Assembly: GCA_036873755.1 (NCBI GenBank)
Contig: JAVTVY010017304.1
Span: 1 to 64,000 of the forward strand
Source: Hanleya hanleyi
Taxonomy: Eukaryota; Mollusca; Polyplacophora; Lepidopleurida; Hanleyidae
Length of the DNA stretch: 64,000 nt
Reading direction: 5' to 3'
A program made the translations under genes and the position numbers. Positions 52,830 through 64,000 of this stretch are shown one piece after another (the stretch's first letter is position 1; every line of letters begins with the position of its first letter). The notes under the pieces were generated by a model. It saw only the letters and a program-made list of their open reading frames with translations, had not been told where the DNA came from and did no database searches.

Positions 52830-55800
52830 AAGTTGGCTTCTCTTTACAGTAGGGCGGTGTGACTAGTTTTGAGTGATAACGACATCGCTATTTTCTGTTG
52901 ACCAAATCTGTATCAATGAGAAGTATTCTTGAAAGCCCTGGTGTGGAACTATATTGCTTGACTGAATTGCTGTTACTGACCCAAAGGGGCAAATGCCATG
53001 CTTTCATCAGTACATAAAAAACAACCGATCGGCCTCAACGTGAAATATGATACTGGCCATCACTGTGGGTAGTTTAATTTCAACCGCATCATGTTCAGTC
53101 GGTACTAGTATATCAGTCACCTTTTATTTGTCACTTCTGACACCATCGGTGATCAAACCGCAAATGTATTCCAGTAAAGACTCCATAAAGAATGAAGAAA
53201 TATTCCGTTTAAATCTTTAGGCGATGAACAGCTTATGCAGCTTCTTTTTCCACTCTGTAGGACGAATATACCAAATTCGATCACAGAATTTTATACAGGT
53301 TACATATCCATACCAAGAGAGGCTATATAAAATGCAGCGAATAGCTGTGAATTTTCTATCCCTTTACTATGCTCAGGTTGCTGTAGTTATATCTCTGCTG
53401 GTCTCAGATCACTAAAGAAATAATCTCGATCCGCTGACCCATTTAGACAATCTCTGCCAAAGAAGAGATTTTTTTTTCAATTCTGCCTCTGTTGCGCCAA
53501 ATAATCGCAGGCATGTGGTAGGTGATGGGGGTATGTGTGTTTCAATTATGGGCGTAATAATGCGTTGCAGAGAGCAGAGAAAAAGGTCAAAATTATGACG
53601 ACATTTTGTGCGATTTGACTGTTGATTAACCGCGGTTTTCTAAATTTTAGAAAGTTATGCCACGTGAATAAAATTATTCAAGGAATCGAGGGATTCAGCT
53701 CGCTGATTGTCTCCTGGAAAGGTCAAAATTACAGAACTAACGGTGCATTGGCCGAAAAGGATAGTGTTTTCAAAGCGCCTACACAGTCCCAAATGAAGCA
53801 GTTCTATTCATCACTGCTTTAATCAGTCTTGTAGTATTGAATAATGACGGGAGACCCCGCAAACAGTGAACCAGCCGCTAGATAGAGGCAATAATTTATA
53901 GTTTTGCCGAGATAATCATCCAGTTTTCAATGTTTTGCGTTGATGAATGAACACTATTCATATTTAGTCGAACTCGAGAACATGAGATAAAAACTGGACT
54001 GATCAGTGATTACCTTTAGTATCTTTTTCTCTGATAATAAAGTGAATGTCTTGAACAGATACGTTCATTCTTGGCTAATGGCGAACAACAATCGCTAGAT
54101 TCACCCTGTATTTGTGTACTTGATATGGAGGTGGGGTCAGATTTCGTTGTATACTTGACATGCCCTCTTCTTGAGCTGCGGATGTTGAGAGTATGATATG
54201 TGTTCGGTTTCGCCGTGAGTTTGATGTTAACTCCGTCAGTCGGCCGGAAGCGGAAAAGAGAGTTTTCGTGACCCCCATTTCCTTTATACCTACAGTATTT
54301 TCTAATGTGTAGCACCACGCGCACATTTTGTAACCGGTGTTAAGCTTACAAGTATGTACACTGGATTTCCGGTAGATAAAATGACAACAATTCGGTAAGA
54401 AATGTTCAGTTTTACGAAAATATTTCCAACTATAGTCCTTTTTTTTCAACAAAAGGAACAAACTTTGCCTTCATTTGCAGGTATTAGATGTGGTTTGATT
54501 GAGCAAAAATGTGGCGGTTATCATAGCTCTCTATCTGATTCAATCAATAAACGTCTCGAAATGGGAATAGGAATGTTTTTTTTTTTACTTTTTCCATTAG
54601 CAAATGCATCGCTCCAGCAAATGTTCAGGCTAACGTTCTCTAAAAATAAGAGAGAAATGTATTTTTTTAAACGTCAGAAAAATAACGCAAAATGTTACCC
54701 CCACCCAAAATTCTCAAAAATTACTAATTTTAACAAAACAAATATTCGTAACCTTGGTTATATTTCTCCATCAAAATGAGGGAATTATGTAGACTTCGAG
54801 GGTACTCCACAGTTTCAGAGCAAAGAACGAGCGTTTTTTATCCCTCTCAATGAACAGATCTTTTACTCTACCAACAAATGTAATCCAACATCCGCAACTG
54901 TTATCAGAGAAAAGTTTGAGAATCAGTCAAATTGTCCCCAATAAATGAAGCCATGTGATTTAATTATCGTTGCCAGTTTAATTACATTTGCTATGAATAT
55001 GACCCACAATTCCAAATACACGTTATTCTTGATTTCAACTCAACTAATTATTGTTGAAACCTTAGCTTTCAATCTCCAATGACCATAATTCATTCATGCG
55101 TAAATCGAAGATTTTCAGATGGAAAGGGGTAACATTTAGCATCATGGATGTCCCAGTTGATTGTGTATGGTAATTTTGGGTGTACAACATCGCCATTGGA
55201 TTTTCAGCATGAAAATATTCACCTCCCCCTCCCCCTACCAACCGAGCAACATGTTCGTTAAACGAACGGAGGATTCAATCCTGTACATCCATACTGGGTG
55301 ATACCCCAATAGCCATTGAAAGTCATGGTACAGATGGAAATTATCTTGCCGATGGGGTGAACAATTTCACCAAAACCAGATCCTGGCTTCCAGATTAAAA
55401 ATACAATGAGACAACAGTCAGATAACAACCATATGAAATGTAGATAGTAAAAGCCCTGTTGTTCCCAACTTATACAGTACAAGCATTACTCCCTCAACTC
55501 TACCAGGTCTGGAGAAACCAGAATGGCCCCGCTACCAAACTTCGGAACGACAGGAAATTAAGAGCTGACACTCCGTGCTTTATAGTTTATCATATTGGGG
55601 TCATTTTGAGCCTATTTGCATAACCCCCGAGTAGAGGATCATGGGTAAATTCAAATGACGTCCAACTGGGAACCAGAAAAATGATGTTTTCGTCATATTT
55701 CTTCAAAAAATTTGTTTTTCCCCGACAAATACTGGGCATAAACTATTTTATTTCACATGGCATTAATATTTACTAATTTATCACAGTTTTTGCGGAGAAA

Positions 55801-56440
55801 TTGCATAAATGAATAGTTCGAAAAATCGACCAAAAAATGTTGTTTTTGTAAATGACGTCACTGTAACGTGATCAAAGCGGCCATCTTGGATTTTTTTGTT
55901 TTACATTTTTTGGTAGAGCTTGACTCAAGGGTATAGTGTGGTAAGTTTCAGCTCCCTACCTCAAGGGGTAAGAAAATTAATTAGAGTGGGGCCGAAATGG
56001 CCCCTCTCCAGCCCTGGACAATTCTCAAAATGCCCAGGCCAGATAGGGTTAAATAATTAGATTGGAATTAGTGACCAATCTATTCCCATTGAAAATCAAT
56101 CTATTATATTGAAAATACCAGGATATTATGATATGTTTGGGTGATTTATTAGTCTACATTAGATTCATTATGTTCGTTATCAATCTGATAGATTGAAAAT
56201 GATTTCAAATGAACGGAGAGGTTGACATTTTAATCTTTGAAGATTAGATCCTGTCTTGATATTCTAAAATGTCACTCTTTCAGTGCGATGGAAATTATTT
56301 CCAATTTATTAGATTGAAGAAGAACATAATGAACATAATAGTCGGCCGGCCAATGACCTCAAAAACGCTTTTAAAAACTTTCGATGGCATTTTTTTGTTA
56401 GAAATGGGTACCCATGCTAAATTAGTTCTTTGAGTGGTCG
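52830..56440. other. No gene seen
   Basis: AT-rich intergenic DNA. Frames up to 128 codons (54016-54779, both strands) have low complexity or no domain. 'ggtactccacagtttc' at 54802 is a diverged piece of the repeat at 61840 and 63270. Confidence 0.45.
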
Positions 56441-57720
56441 GGATCAAGGTAGGAAGGGATACCACCCTGATTTTGATCAATTAAGGTCAGTTTGGGGTCA
56501 CTCTTTGGGTCAAATAAGGTCAAAATGGGTAAAAATCAATTATAAATTAACATCCACCGCATTGTTTGTTAACAATGAGTATGCAAGCTGAATTAGTTGT
56601 AAGTAGTGCAGAGTGTCAGGTAGTCATAGATAACACGTTTATTACAAGAATTAAGGTCATTTTTGGGTCACTTTTGGGACAAATACGATCAAAAATGTGT
56701 GAAAATCGGTTATACGCACAGTACTAATTGTTACGATTGGTTATTCCAGTTGAATCAGTTGAATGTAGTGTAGGGTTGGATGTAGTCATCGATGACACGT
56801 TCATTATTAGAATTAAGGTCATTTTAGGGTCATATTATGGTCAAATAAGGTCAAAAATTGGTGAAAATCTGTTATAAATTAAGTTGTTAGGCTATGCTAA
56901 GAGATCGTCTATTTTGATAAATTTGCACAATTAGCGAAGAATAGTGCCTTGATCTTGATCTTAGACATATGTAAATAGATTAAAATGGGCATAGGATGTT
57001 GGGCTATGCTTAGAGATCCATCGGTTTTGCTAAATTTGACTAAAAACCTAAGAATAATGCCTTGTACTACATTAGCAACAGGAAAAGGTGTGATTTTCAG
57101 ATGACCCTATATGGCCGCCATTTTGAATTTGACCATCAAATCTTGATCTTTGGGATATGTAAATAGATTTAAAATTGGAAAAGAATGTTGGGTTATGCTT
57201 AGAGATCCCTCGGCTTTGACAAATTTGCATAATGACCTAAGAATAATGCCTTGAACTATACTGCCAGCGGCCAAAAGTGTGATTTTATGATGACCTCATA
57301 AGGTCGCCATTTTGAATTTTACCATCAAATCTTGAGTTTTAGCATATGTAAATAGATGCAAAATTTGAATGAAATGTTAGGCTATGCATAGGGATCCCTC
57401 GGTTTTTATAAATTTGCGCAGTGAGGTAAGAATAATGCCTTCAACTACACGAGAAATATGAAAAATGTGATTTTCAGATTACCCCACCTGTCCGCCATTT
57501 TGATTAAAACATCATATTTTAAGCTGAGAATTAAGCAAACAGATTCAAAATAGGCGAAAGATACTAGGCTTGATGGAGGATTCCTTTGTGTTAACTAATC
57601 TGCAAAATGGGCTAAGAATAATGACTATTATATGAATAACCTGAAAAGGGAGATTTATGGATGAATCCATATGAACGCCATTTTGAATTAACGCATGATG
57701 GTTAATCACTAGAATTACAG
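56440..57720. repeat. Two diverged tandem repeat families
   Basis: 56440-56890: about 170-bp units with AATTAAGGTCATTTT.GGGTCA, 'aaataaggtcaaaa.tgg.gaaaatc.gttata'. 56890-57710: about 170-200-bp units with GGCTATGCTTAGAGATCC.TC, 'aaatttgcataatgacctaagaataatgcctt', 'gtgattttcagatgacc..at..ggccgccattttgaatt'. Both are old and noncoding. Confidence 0.82.
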
Positions 57721-59380
57721 AAATACGCTCAAAATTAGCGAGATATAATATTCCAAAAGTACGGAAAGTCTTTGCTCTCGATTTTTAATCATTCTGGTGA
57801 CACCGTGAATGTTCAAAAGGGCACTTAATTTCCGAACCCTCCATCACCCAGGCCAGAAATGGTTAACTCAAACTATTTCAAACTCGAGAAAGAAACCTTC
57901 GGGCCAGCGAATATATTGATCGGGAAGGTCCAGTCTATAAGAAAATGGATGTTACTAAAATTCACAAACAAAAAATACTGAATTACCCTACAATAATATC
58001 TAAAAATTCACCCCGTAGAACTACTTCAGATTTGATACTGCATACAAAAGTCAATAACAAACACCACAAAATATATGAAATAAAACAGTATTTTTGACCT
58101 CATTTGACCCGTGAAGTGACCCTAAAATGACCTCAATTCCAATATTATTTGGATTTGTATATGTGTATGGCCATGACCATGTCTACTGTTGTTTTCTTGC
58201 TCCATAGACCTCCTCCTATTAAAAACTGGACAGGTGACAAATGTTACATACATTTGTGTATGCACGAGGTTTTTTCAGAATGAATCTAATGTAGGCAATT
58301 GGTGGTCCTCAAAAGCTGATACGTACATGTATTGTAATATAGCAATATTTCCACATCAATAGTCCCATAGTATTTTACAATTCCCTTTAATGCCATAATG
58401 ACATTACTAACTCTGACTTAAAGAAACCATACCATCGATGAGATACATAGTATGGGGTGCAATGACCATACAGCTAGGGCGGTTATACATGCAGGTTTAC
58501 TTTGGGTAAGTAAGACACAAACGGACATGTATCTACTGAAATATGGCATTGAACTAAGCTGCGGCGATATGCTTCACATATACATCTCGACAGGGCAATC
58601 GTCAAATGTTCAAACATCGGAAATTCGAACCTATTCTACCTAATAGAGATAAGTAATCAAAACTAAGAAGGGAGGGAGGGAATTTGGCTTAATGTCAAAA
58701 CTAAGAAACAGTATGTGTAGCTGTATATGCATGCATAACAGATGTCAACTAGTTTTCTGATCTATTGTGTGTTTTTCTAAAGACAACTGACCATCAAGGT
58801 ATTATTTTCATTGATGACCTTTCGTCTGACCCCACATAATCTACTGATGTTGAAGGTTCGTTTTGCTATCTACCGTGATACATTTAGCCACTATTGGTCA
58901 ATAATACCTCAACTGACTTATCAAGTCTTTTACATAAATTTGTCTATCTATATGGATATATATGATTGAATTTTGTGGCTAGATTGCATTTTTTCCAATT
59001 TTGGGGATTCCAATGCACAATATCCACATTCAGCTTGATACATATGTGAATATAAAGCATTGGACAGTCAAGTTACGGTAAATGTGCGGTTAAACAAAAA
59101 AAAGAGAGTGATCCTTAGCCTAAACGCAAGATTTGAAAGTTCCAACAGAAAACGAAAACAAAATACTTTGGCTTCTCCGATGACATAACTTTCTTGAAAG
59201 GTAGTTGTGATCGATTATAACGCTGATTTTCAAATTTCTCCAATCAACATTTTAATAGACATTATTCCAGAAAAAAATTATTGAATCCATGCGCTTTTAT
59301 GGCAAGGAAATGCGAAAATGTGGACGAAAACGCAAAAGTTTTCAATTCCCTTCTCGATTGCTATATTGTATATACTCACG
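57720..59380. other. No gene seen
   Basis: AT-rich. A SINE tail fragment (GGGAGGGAATTTGGCTTAAT) lies near 58675. No ORF with recognisable content. Confidence 0.45.
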
Positions 59381-59387
59381 ATCCTTT

Positions 59388-59632
59388 GCCACAGCGATAC
59401 GGATTTCACATTTTTGGAACCATTTTTGTCTTGCCGGTATCATTGAAAATTCTTGACCGCTTCTCTCTTGCAGACATCGCATATGTTTATGTTTACTATG
59501 ATTGTCTTTTTGAATTTGGTGCTACGGCTGTTATATGGAATATAGAAAACGTCTTTAGATTATGGACGCGTATATTCTTTAATGGACGACGGCTGAATTA
59601 TGTATGACGGACCAGACGCTTGTAAATAGGAT
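59388..59632 (+). mobile_element. Penelope 3'-tail copy E, diverged
   Basis: CAGCGATACGGATTTCACAT to GACGGACCAGACGCTTGTAA aligns to the tail of copies A, B and F at roughly 80-85 percent, keeping CGCTTCTCTCTTGCAGAC. The RT part is absent. A 108-codon open frame across it begins in unrelated sequence and is not taken as a gene. Confidence 0.8.
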
Positions 59633-59796
59633 TCTGCACTATGACTTGAAGTGATTCCAGTAGGATAAGGTACAATGTATGATACAAGAAAGTTTCTGTT
59701 CATAATTCCTCACCATTTTGTATATAGGTCAAATAGAATATTGGGGGTTCGAGTTGTCCCCTCTCCTAGCACAAACACGGGTAATTATGACGTCAG

Positions 59797-60495
59797 TATG
59801 ACAAAAGAGATGATTACAATTTCGACATCGTAAACTATCCCTTTCTGGATAGTAATATTCCAGTGGGACCTGCATATGGCGTATACATATCTCGCTTAGT
59901 AGCATTTGCTAGATCCTGTGTTAAATGTGATGATTTTAATCAACGTCACAAAACATTGTTGCAGAAACTTATAAAACAGGGCTATTCCACCAAGCGCCTC
60001 CACTCAAAGTTTCTCAAATTTGGCGATACATATCGCATGCTGATAGCAAAATACGAACGTAGCGTGCAAGATCTATGGCGCTACGTTTCGTAACTTGTGT
60101 CTAATTCCGCTTAACCCGGGGCTAGGGCCGTATGAACCCATGTACTTCAAGATCCTCATGGTACTCATATGAACAGTCACAATCAAAGCGTGACTGAGAT
60201 ACATCATTCTTTTGATGACGACTTATACAACGAATATTATGGATTAAGAATACTGATCAGCGATACGATTTGATATTTTTGGAACATCATGATGTCTTGC
60301 CGGCATCATTGAAAACTGTTGACCGCTTCTCTCTTGCAGGAAACAAGCCTATCTTTATGTATACTATGATTGTCTTTTTGAATTTGGTGCTAATACTGTT
60401 ATATGGAATATGGAATAGGTCTTTGGATTATGGACGCGGATATTCTCTAATGGACGACGGCTGGATTATGAATGACGGGCTAGACTCTTCTAAGT
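59797..60495 (+). mobile_element. Penelope-like element copy F, 5' truncated
   Basis: Starts at TATGACAAAAGAGATGATTA, within about 15 bp of the start of copy A. It carries the same RT C-terminus (stop at 60091-60093) and tail as copy A, differing mainly by small indels and single bases (QDLWRYVS here, QDLWGYVS in A). Recent insertion is implied by the near identity of A and F. Confidence 0.88.
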
Positions 60496-60599
60496 TACTT
60501 TTCTAGATGTTTTGGAAAATTTCTATTCTTTGATGGAAAGCATGAAGTTTATTTCGGTGTACAAAATATATCGTTTTGCCCATATGAACCTTCGGCCTG

Positions 60600-61030
60600 C
60601 TACCCCTGAGCTTTCCCACATACCTTATACAGGCAATTTTTCACAGACATGTACTGAGCTGTATACTACTGAACGGTACTGCATGGAAAGGCCCACCATA
60701 CATGTAGGTACTGAGCTGTAACTGAACAGTTTCTGTGTGATAATCACAGGTCAGAACTGAACTGAGCAGTTCATGTCAGTTAGCAACAGCCTGGTTCCAA
60801 GTGGAAACTGACCAGTACTGCACAGTAACAGGTTGCTTACTGTTCAGTTACAATGCTGTACTGTTCAGTCCTGTTCTTTGTGGTACTGTACGGTATCCAA
60901 TCAGTACTGACCAGTTACTGAGTGGTACTGTGGGGATACGGGTCAGTACTGACTGGTACTGTACTGAGGTGTACCGTTCCGGGGCCTTCCTTGCGGTTAC
61001 CATTCAGTTACCACACGGTACAAACATGTG
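60600..61030. repeat. Irregular GTACTG-rich tract
   Basis: More than 20 occurrences of GTACTG/CAGTAC or one-base variants in both orientations (for example CTGAACGGTACTGCATGG, ACTGACTGGTACTGTACTGA). No fixed period. Confidence 0.8.
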
Positions 61031-61829
61031 AAAATTTGGCTGTATACAAGACTACAGGTTCAGAAATTGATCAGCTCGAGGTGCGAACGTGAGCATATTC
61101 TAGGTCCCTTATCTCGTATTGGCTCCCGACCTATACTACATGGATTGTTTGAACTTTCATTGTCAGTAGTATGCAGAAATCATGGACGAAAATCAGTTAA
61201 ATCGTCGCCTAAGCATCTTCGTGAAGACCTGGCACAGTTAAGCGATGCTATATGGCCCCCCATGTTTAAATACCAGTCAACCAAGACATATTACGTTATC
61301 AAAAAGCACTATCTTGTATGCTCAGAATAATTATGAGACACTGGGTTTAAGGTTCGCTGGATAACAGCATCTTAAAGGTAGTGTATTTGTACAGAATCGT
61401 TAGTTTCGAGGTGAAAGCGGCATCTGTTTTTCTCTGTAACCATATGAAGACATTCTAGACCCAAAATAAACTTTAAACCTAAATATCTGTAGTGAGTATT
61501 TATTGTTCAAAGACGGTTTTTGTACTGTTTCCGGAGAGATAAATGTGTTATTTTTGACTCGAAAGAGACCAATTTGCACAAATTCAACCCATACCTTCAC
61601 ATACAAGCGTTTTTTAACGAATATTTCATAATTCCGGTATTGAAATGAATCTTTTCGGCGAATATCCGTACAATGCCGCTTCAAATCCTGAGACAGTTAG
61701 AATTCTATAATATGCAAAACATTTCCTGAAATTTAACTTTTAGCTAAGAAGTGACTATGCGTGGATTCTGGCAAAAATTCTATATTTATTTCTATTTTCT
61801 CACATGGAATGCTTGCACATACTGACCAA

Positions 61830-62795
61830 ACTATGGTGGTCCTCCACAGTTTCGTAGTAATGACCCCTGTCTAATTTCATAATACGATAGACTGCCCGTG
61901 TTCTGCTACATCATAATTCTTCTTGTCTTCTTAATAGCTTATATCTATAATACCATTCTATTCAGCATTATCAACGCTGCAAACAAGCACGTACAAATCG
62001 ATGGCTGGCTTCGCCTACACGCTGCTCGGGATCATGGAGTAAATTTTGTCGTGCCTCAGTTATGCCCCTTGGGCGTGCCTAAAAATCTTGACTCATTTAC
62101 GGGAATAAAATCTGACAAAAAACTGGCAGGTTGACCCCCACTTTTGTTTGCCTTTTTAAGTTGAGACCGGACCAGGGAAGGTGAATAAGAAGTTTAATTG
62201 AAATCGCTCTAACATATTTTTCTGGAAATTAAGCCGAATTTGACCATTTTTCGACATTTTAAGGGGTATTCTAGGAAAAATGGAGCAAGCCTGGAAGGGA
62301 ATGTTCGAGATTCATTTTCCTATAACATAGCAGTGCTCTGTCTTAAAATGATAATTTAATCATGCTCTTTCAGAAAATATATACATATAAGTGATTTGGG
62401 TTGAAAATTTTACGATAATTGGTGGCCGAAAAACGGACACATAATCTATTCCATGCCGAATGGAAGAATCCCTGGAGTGCACCCTTTAAGGCATAATTGT
62501 GCACTCTATGCATTATCTCAATGTAGACTCCATTACGAAGCGGAGATGTGTCATTACTCCAGATTGTTTAATTTTGACTTCCTATTTACATATAAAGCGC
62601 TATTTTCGGAATCCGGTGGAAAGAAGACCAGGATTTCGATCAAAATAATCCACAGTTTGTCCATTAGTATACTATTGAAGTTATTGCATACTGTATTCTA
62701 TACAGGAGTTAACTCCCCCTGGAATGAGATTTCGGTATATATTATGGCAGAACCCGGTCATATCAGAATGATATAAATTTGCGAGAACTATTTTC
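61830..62795. repeat. First copy of a 1.42-kb tandem duplication
   Basis: From GGTGGTCCTCCACAGTTTCG the sequence recurs from about 63261 with few changes: spacing is 1425 bp early and 1417 bp after an 8-bp indel near 62400/63818. Frames at 61898-62134 and 62453-62776 lie in it. The first opens with GTG, not ATG, and its differences from the second copy are mostly amino-acid-changing (Lys/Glu, His/Cys), so it is not treated as a gene. Confidence 0.9.
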
Positions 62796-63260
62796 TTTAC
62801 AATAGAACCCATTTACACTCCAACATGGATGGAACGGATGTATGTTATTGAGGTTTTACGAATTATTTCTCAAGTTTCCGAAACATTTCCCATGTTTCTA
62901 GGCGAAAATTTAGTGCAAATTTACCAATAATTTGACTTGGTTACATCTCTTATTTACATCTTCCCCGCGTTCCTGGTATCATCGGAAAGCGGAAAAGCAA
63001 CCACCGCCTTCATATTGCAGAATGGATGCCCATTATTAAAAACAGATTGGTTAATTTTGAGTTTTGTTCTCGAAAATTCTGCTAGAATTGGCAAAAGTGA
63101 TCAAAACAAAGATAGGGTAGGGGGAAAGTTATCGGTCGGATTTCCCACAATAATATGTATAACTGGCAAGTGTTGTATACCGCCATACTCACAAACACTC
63201 CCAGACTACGATATATATGAATAATTAATTTCGCAAAAAACACCCTGCCCCTTAATTAAG
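62796..63260. other. Unique-looking part of the 1.42-kb unit
   Basis: A 95-codon frame (62937-63224) has no recognised domain. The second copy of this part would fall beyond the window. Confidence 0.4.
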
Positions 63261-64000
63261 GTGGCCCTCCACAGTTTCGTACTAATGGCCCCTGTCTAAT
63301 TTCATAATACGATAGACTGCCCGTGTTCTGCTACATCATAATTCTTCTTGTCTTCTTAATAGCTTATATCTATAATACCATTCTATTCAGCATTATCAAC
63401 GCTGCAAACGAGCACGTACAAATCGATGGCTGGCTTCGCCTATGCGCTGCTCGGGATCATGGAGTAAATTTTGTCGTGCCTCAGTTATGCCCCTTGGGCG
63501 TGCCTAAAAATCTTGACTCATTTACGGGAATAAAATCTGACAAAAAACTGGCAGGATGACCCCAACTTTTGTTTGCCTTTTTAATTTGAGACCGGACCAG
63601 GGAAGGTGAATAAGAAGTTTAATTGAAATCGCTCTTACAGATTTTTCTGAAAATTGAGCCGAATTTGACCATTTTCGGACATTTTAAGGGGTTTTCTAGG
63701 AAAAATGAAGCAAGACTGGAAGGGAATGTTCGAGATTCATTTTTCTATAACATAGCAGTGCTCTGTCTTAAAATGATAGTTTAATCATGCTCTTTCAGAA
63801 AATATATACATATAAGTGAAAAAAATTTACGATAATTGGTGGCCGAAAAACGGACCCATAATCTATTCCATGCCGAATGGAAGAATCCCTGGAGTGCACC
63901 CTTTAAGGCATAATTGTGCACTCTATGCATTATCTCAATGTAGACTCCATTACGGAGCGGAGATGTGTCATTAGTCCAGATTGTTTAATTTTGACTTCCT
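63261..64000. repeat. Second copy of the 1.42-kb tandem duplication, cut by the window end
   Basis: Matches 61840-62585 almost throughout. The array may continue beyond the window. Confidence 0.9.

Noticed and set aside
54016..54779. Overlapping frames of 102-128 codons on both strands
   Set aside because: No recognisable domain, no splice sites or promoter context, and composition similar to the surrounding intergenic DNA.
59281..59607. 108-codon frame with ATG-like start
   Set aside because: Begins in unrelated AT-rich DNA (first codon TTG) and runs by chance into a decayed Penelope tail.
61898..62134. 78-codon hydrophobic frame, repeated at 63323-63559
   Set aside because: Starts with GTG rather than ATG, and the few differences between the two copies are mostly amino-acid replacements. 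It is better explained by a recent DNA duplication.
1..64000. Ribosomal RNA genes, bacterial operons, riboswitches
   Set aside because: None seen. Sequence is eukaryotic nuclear DNA with introns and eukaryotic transposons.

Overview
This is a eukaryotic window, almost certainly from a mollusc and probably a gastropod. The evidence is: AT-rich DNA with few genes, spliced exons with GT-AG borders, and dense Penelope-like, LINE, LTR and TA-duplicating DNA elements. It also carries degenerate copies of a SINE-like repeat (GTGAGTGAGTGAG followed by an 'aatatttcagctatat' core) that I associate with vetigastropods such as abalone. The C-type lectin + PAN + Ser/Thr-rich + membrane-anchor gene also fits a mollusc. 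The genus is an inference; no sequence search was possible.

Only two convincing host genes are present. One is a single-coding-exon rhodopsin-type GPCR of aminergic type (20328-21542, minus), with a probable small 5'UTR intron. The other is a multi-exon transmembrane receptor gene on the plus strand. Its visible exons are the C-terminal half of a C-type lectin domain (39575-39807), a PAN/apple domain (46880-47167), a mucin-like repeat exon (51227-52009) and a terminal membrane-anchor exon (52289-52614). The three introns between them are all phase 1. The first and largest holds an antisense Penelope copy and a dead L1/Tx1-like LINE.

Layout. 1-1.7 kb: fossil Polinton/Maverick-type genes (capsid-family protein, adenain-like protease). 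2.2-9.9 kb: satellite with TGCGCATGCGCA palindromes, interrupted by a 4.17-kb TIR transposon full of AAACGCGTTT motifs, then a 28-bp AAAGGTCA array and a tRNA-derived SINE. 10.7-11.7 kb: remains of a LINE with an RNase H domain. 13.8-17.2 kb: an old minus-strand LTR retrotransposon carrying only a Gag-like ORF, split by a Penelope insertion. 18.97-19.4 kb: inverted copy of 0.68-1.09 kb. 20.3-21.8 kb: GPCR. 22.1-24.4 kb: satellites. 24.4-31.8 kb: a large palindrome whose arms each carry a tRNA-Leu-like sequence, a satellite with paired TGACGTCA sites, a 21-bp array, and a C2H2 zinc-finger gene fused to a domain that resembles the region preceding the Polinton B-family DNA polymerase. A third small zinc-finger gene sits at the centre. 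32.0-33.4 kb: a shortened copy of the TIR transposon. 33.4-34.9 kb: the best-preserved Penelope-like element. 35-38.8 kb: tandem repeats. 39.6-52.8 kb: lectin/PAN receptor. 53-64 kb: no recognisable host gene; tandem repeats, two more Penelope copies and a 1.42-kb tandem duplication running off the window end.

The strongest leads are: the palindrome with its duplicated zinc-finger genes and a rearrangement junction marked by a 43-bp repeat; the TIR transposon family, whose TA insertion is proven by a paralogous empty site inside the window; the Gag-only LTR element with an initiator-Met primer site; and satellites whose units each embed a perfect transcription-factor-like palindrome or half-site.
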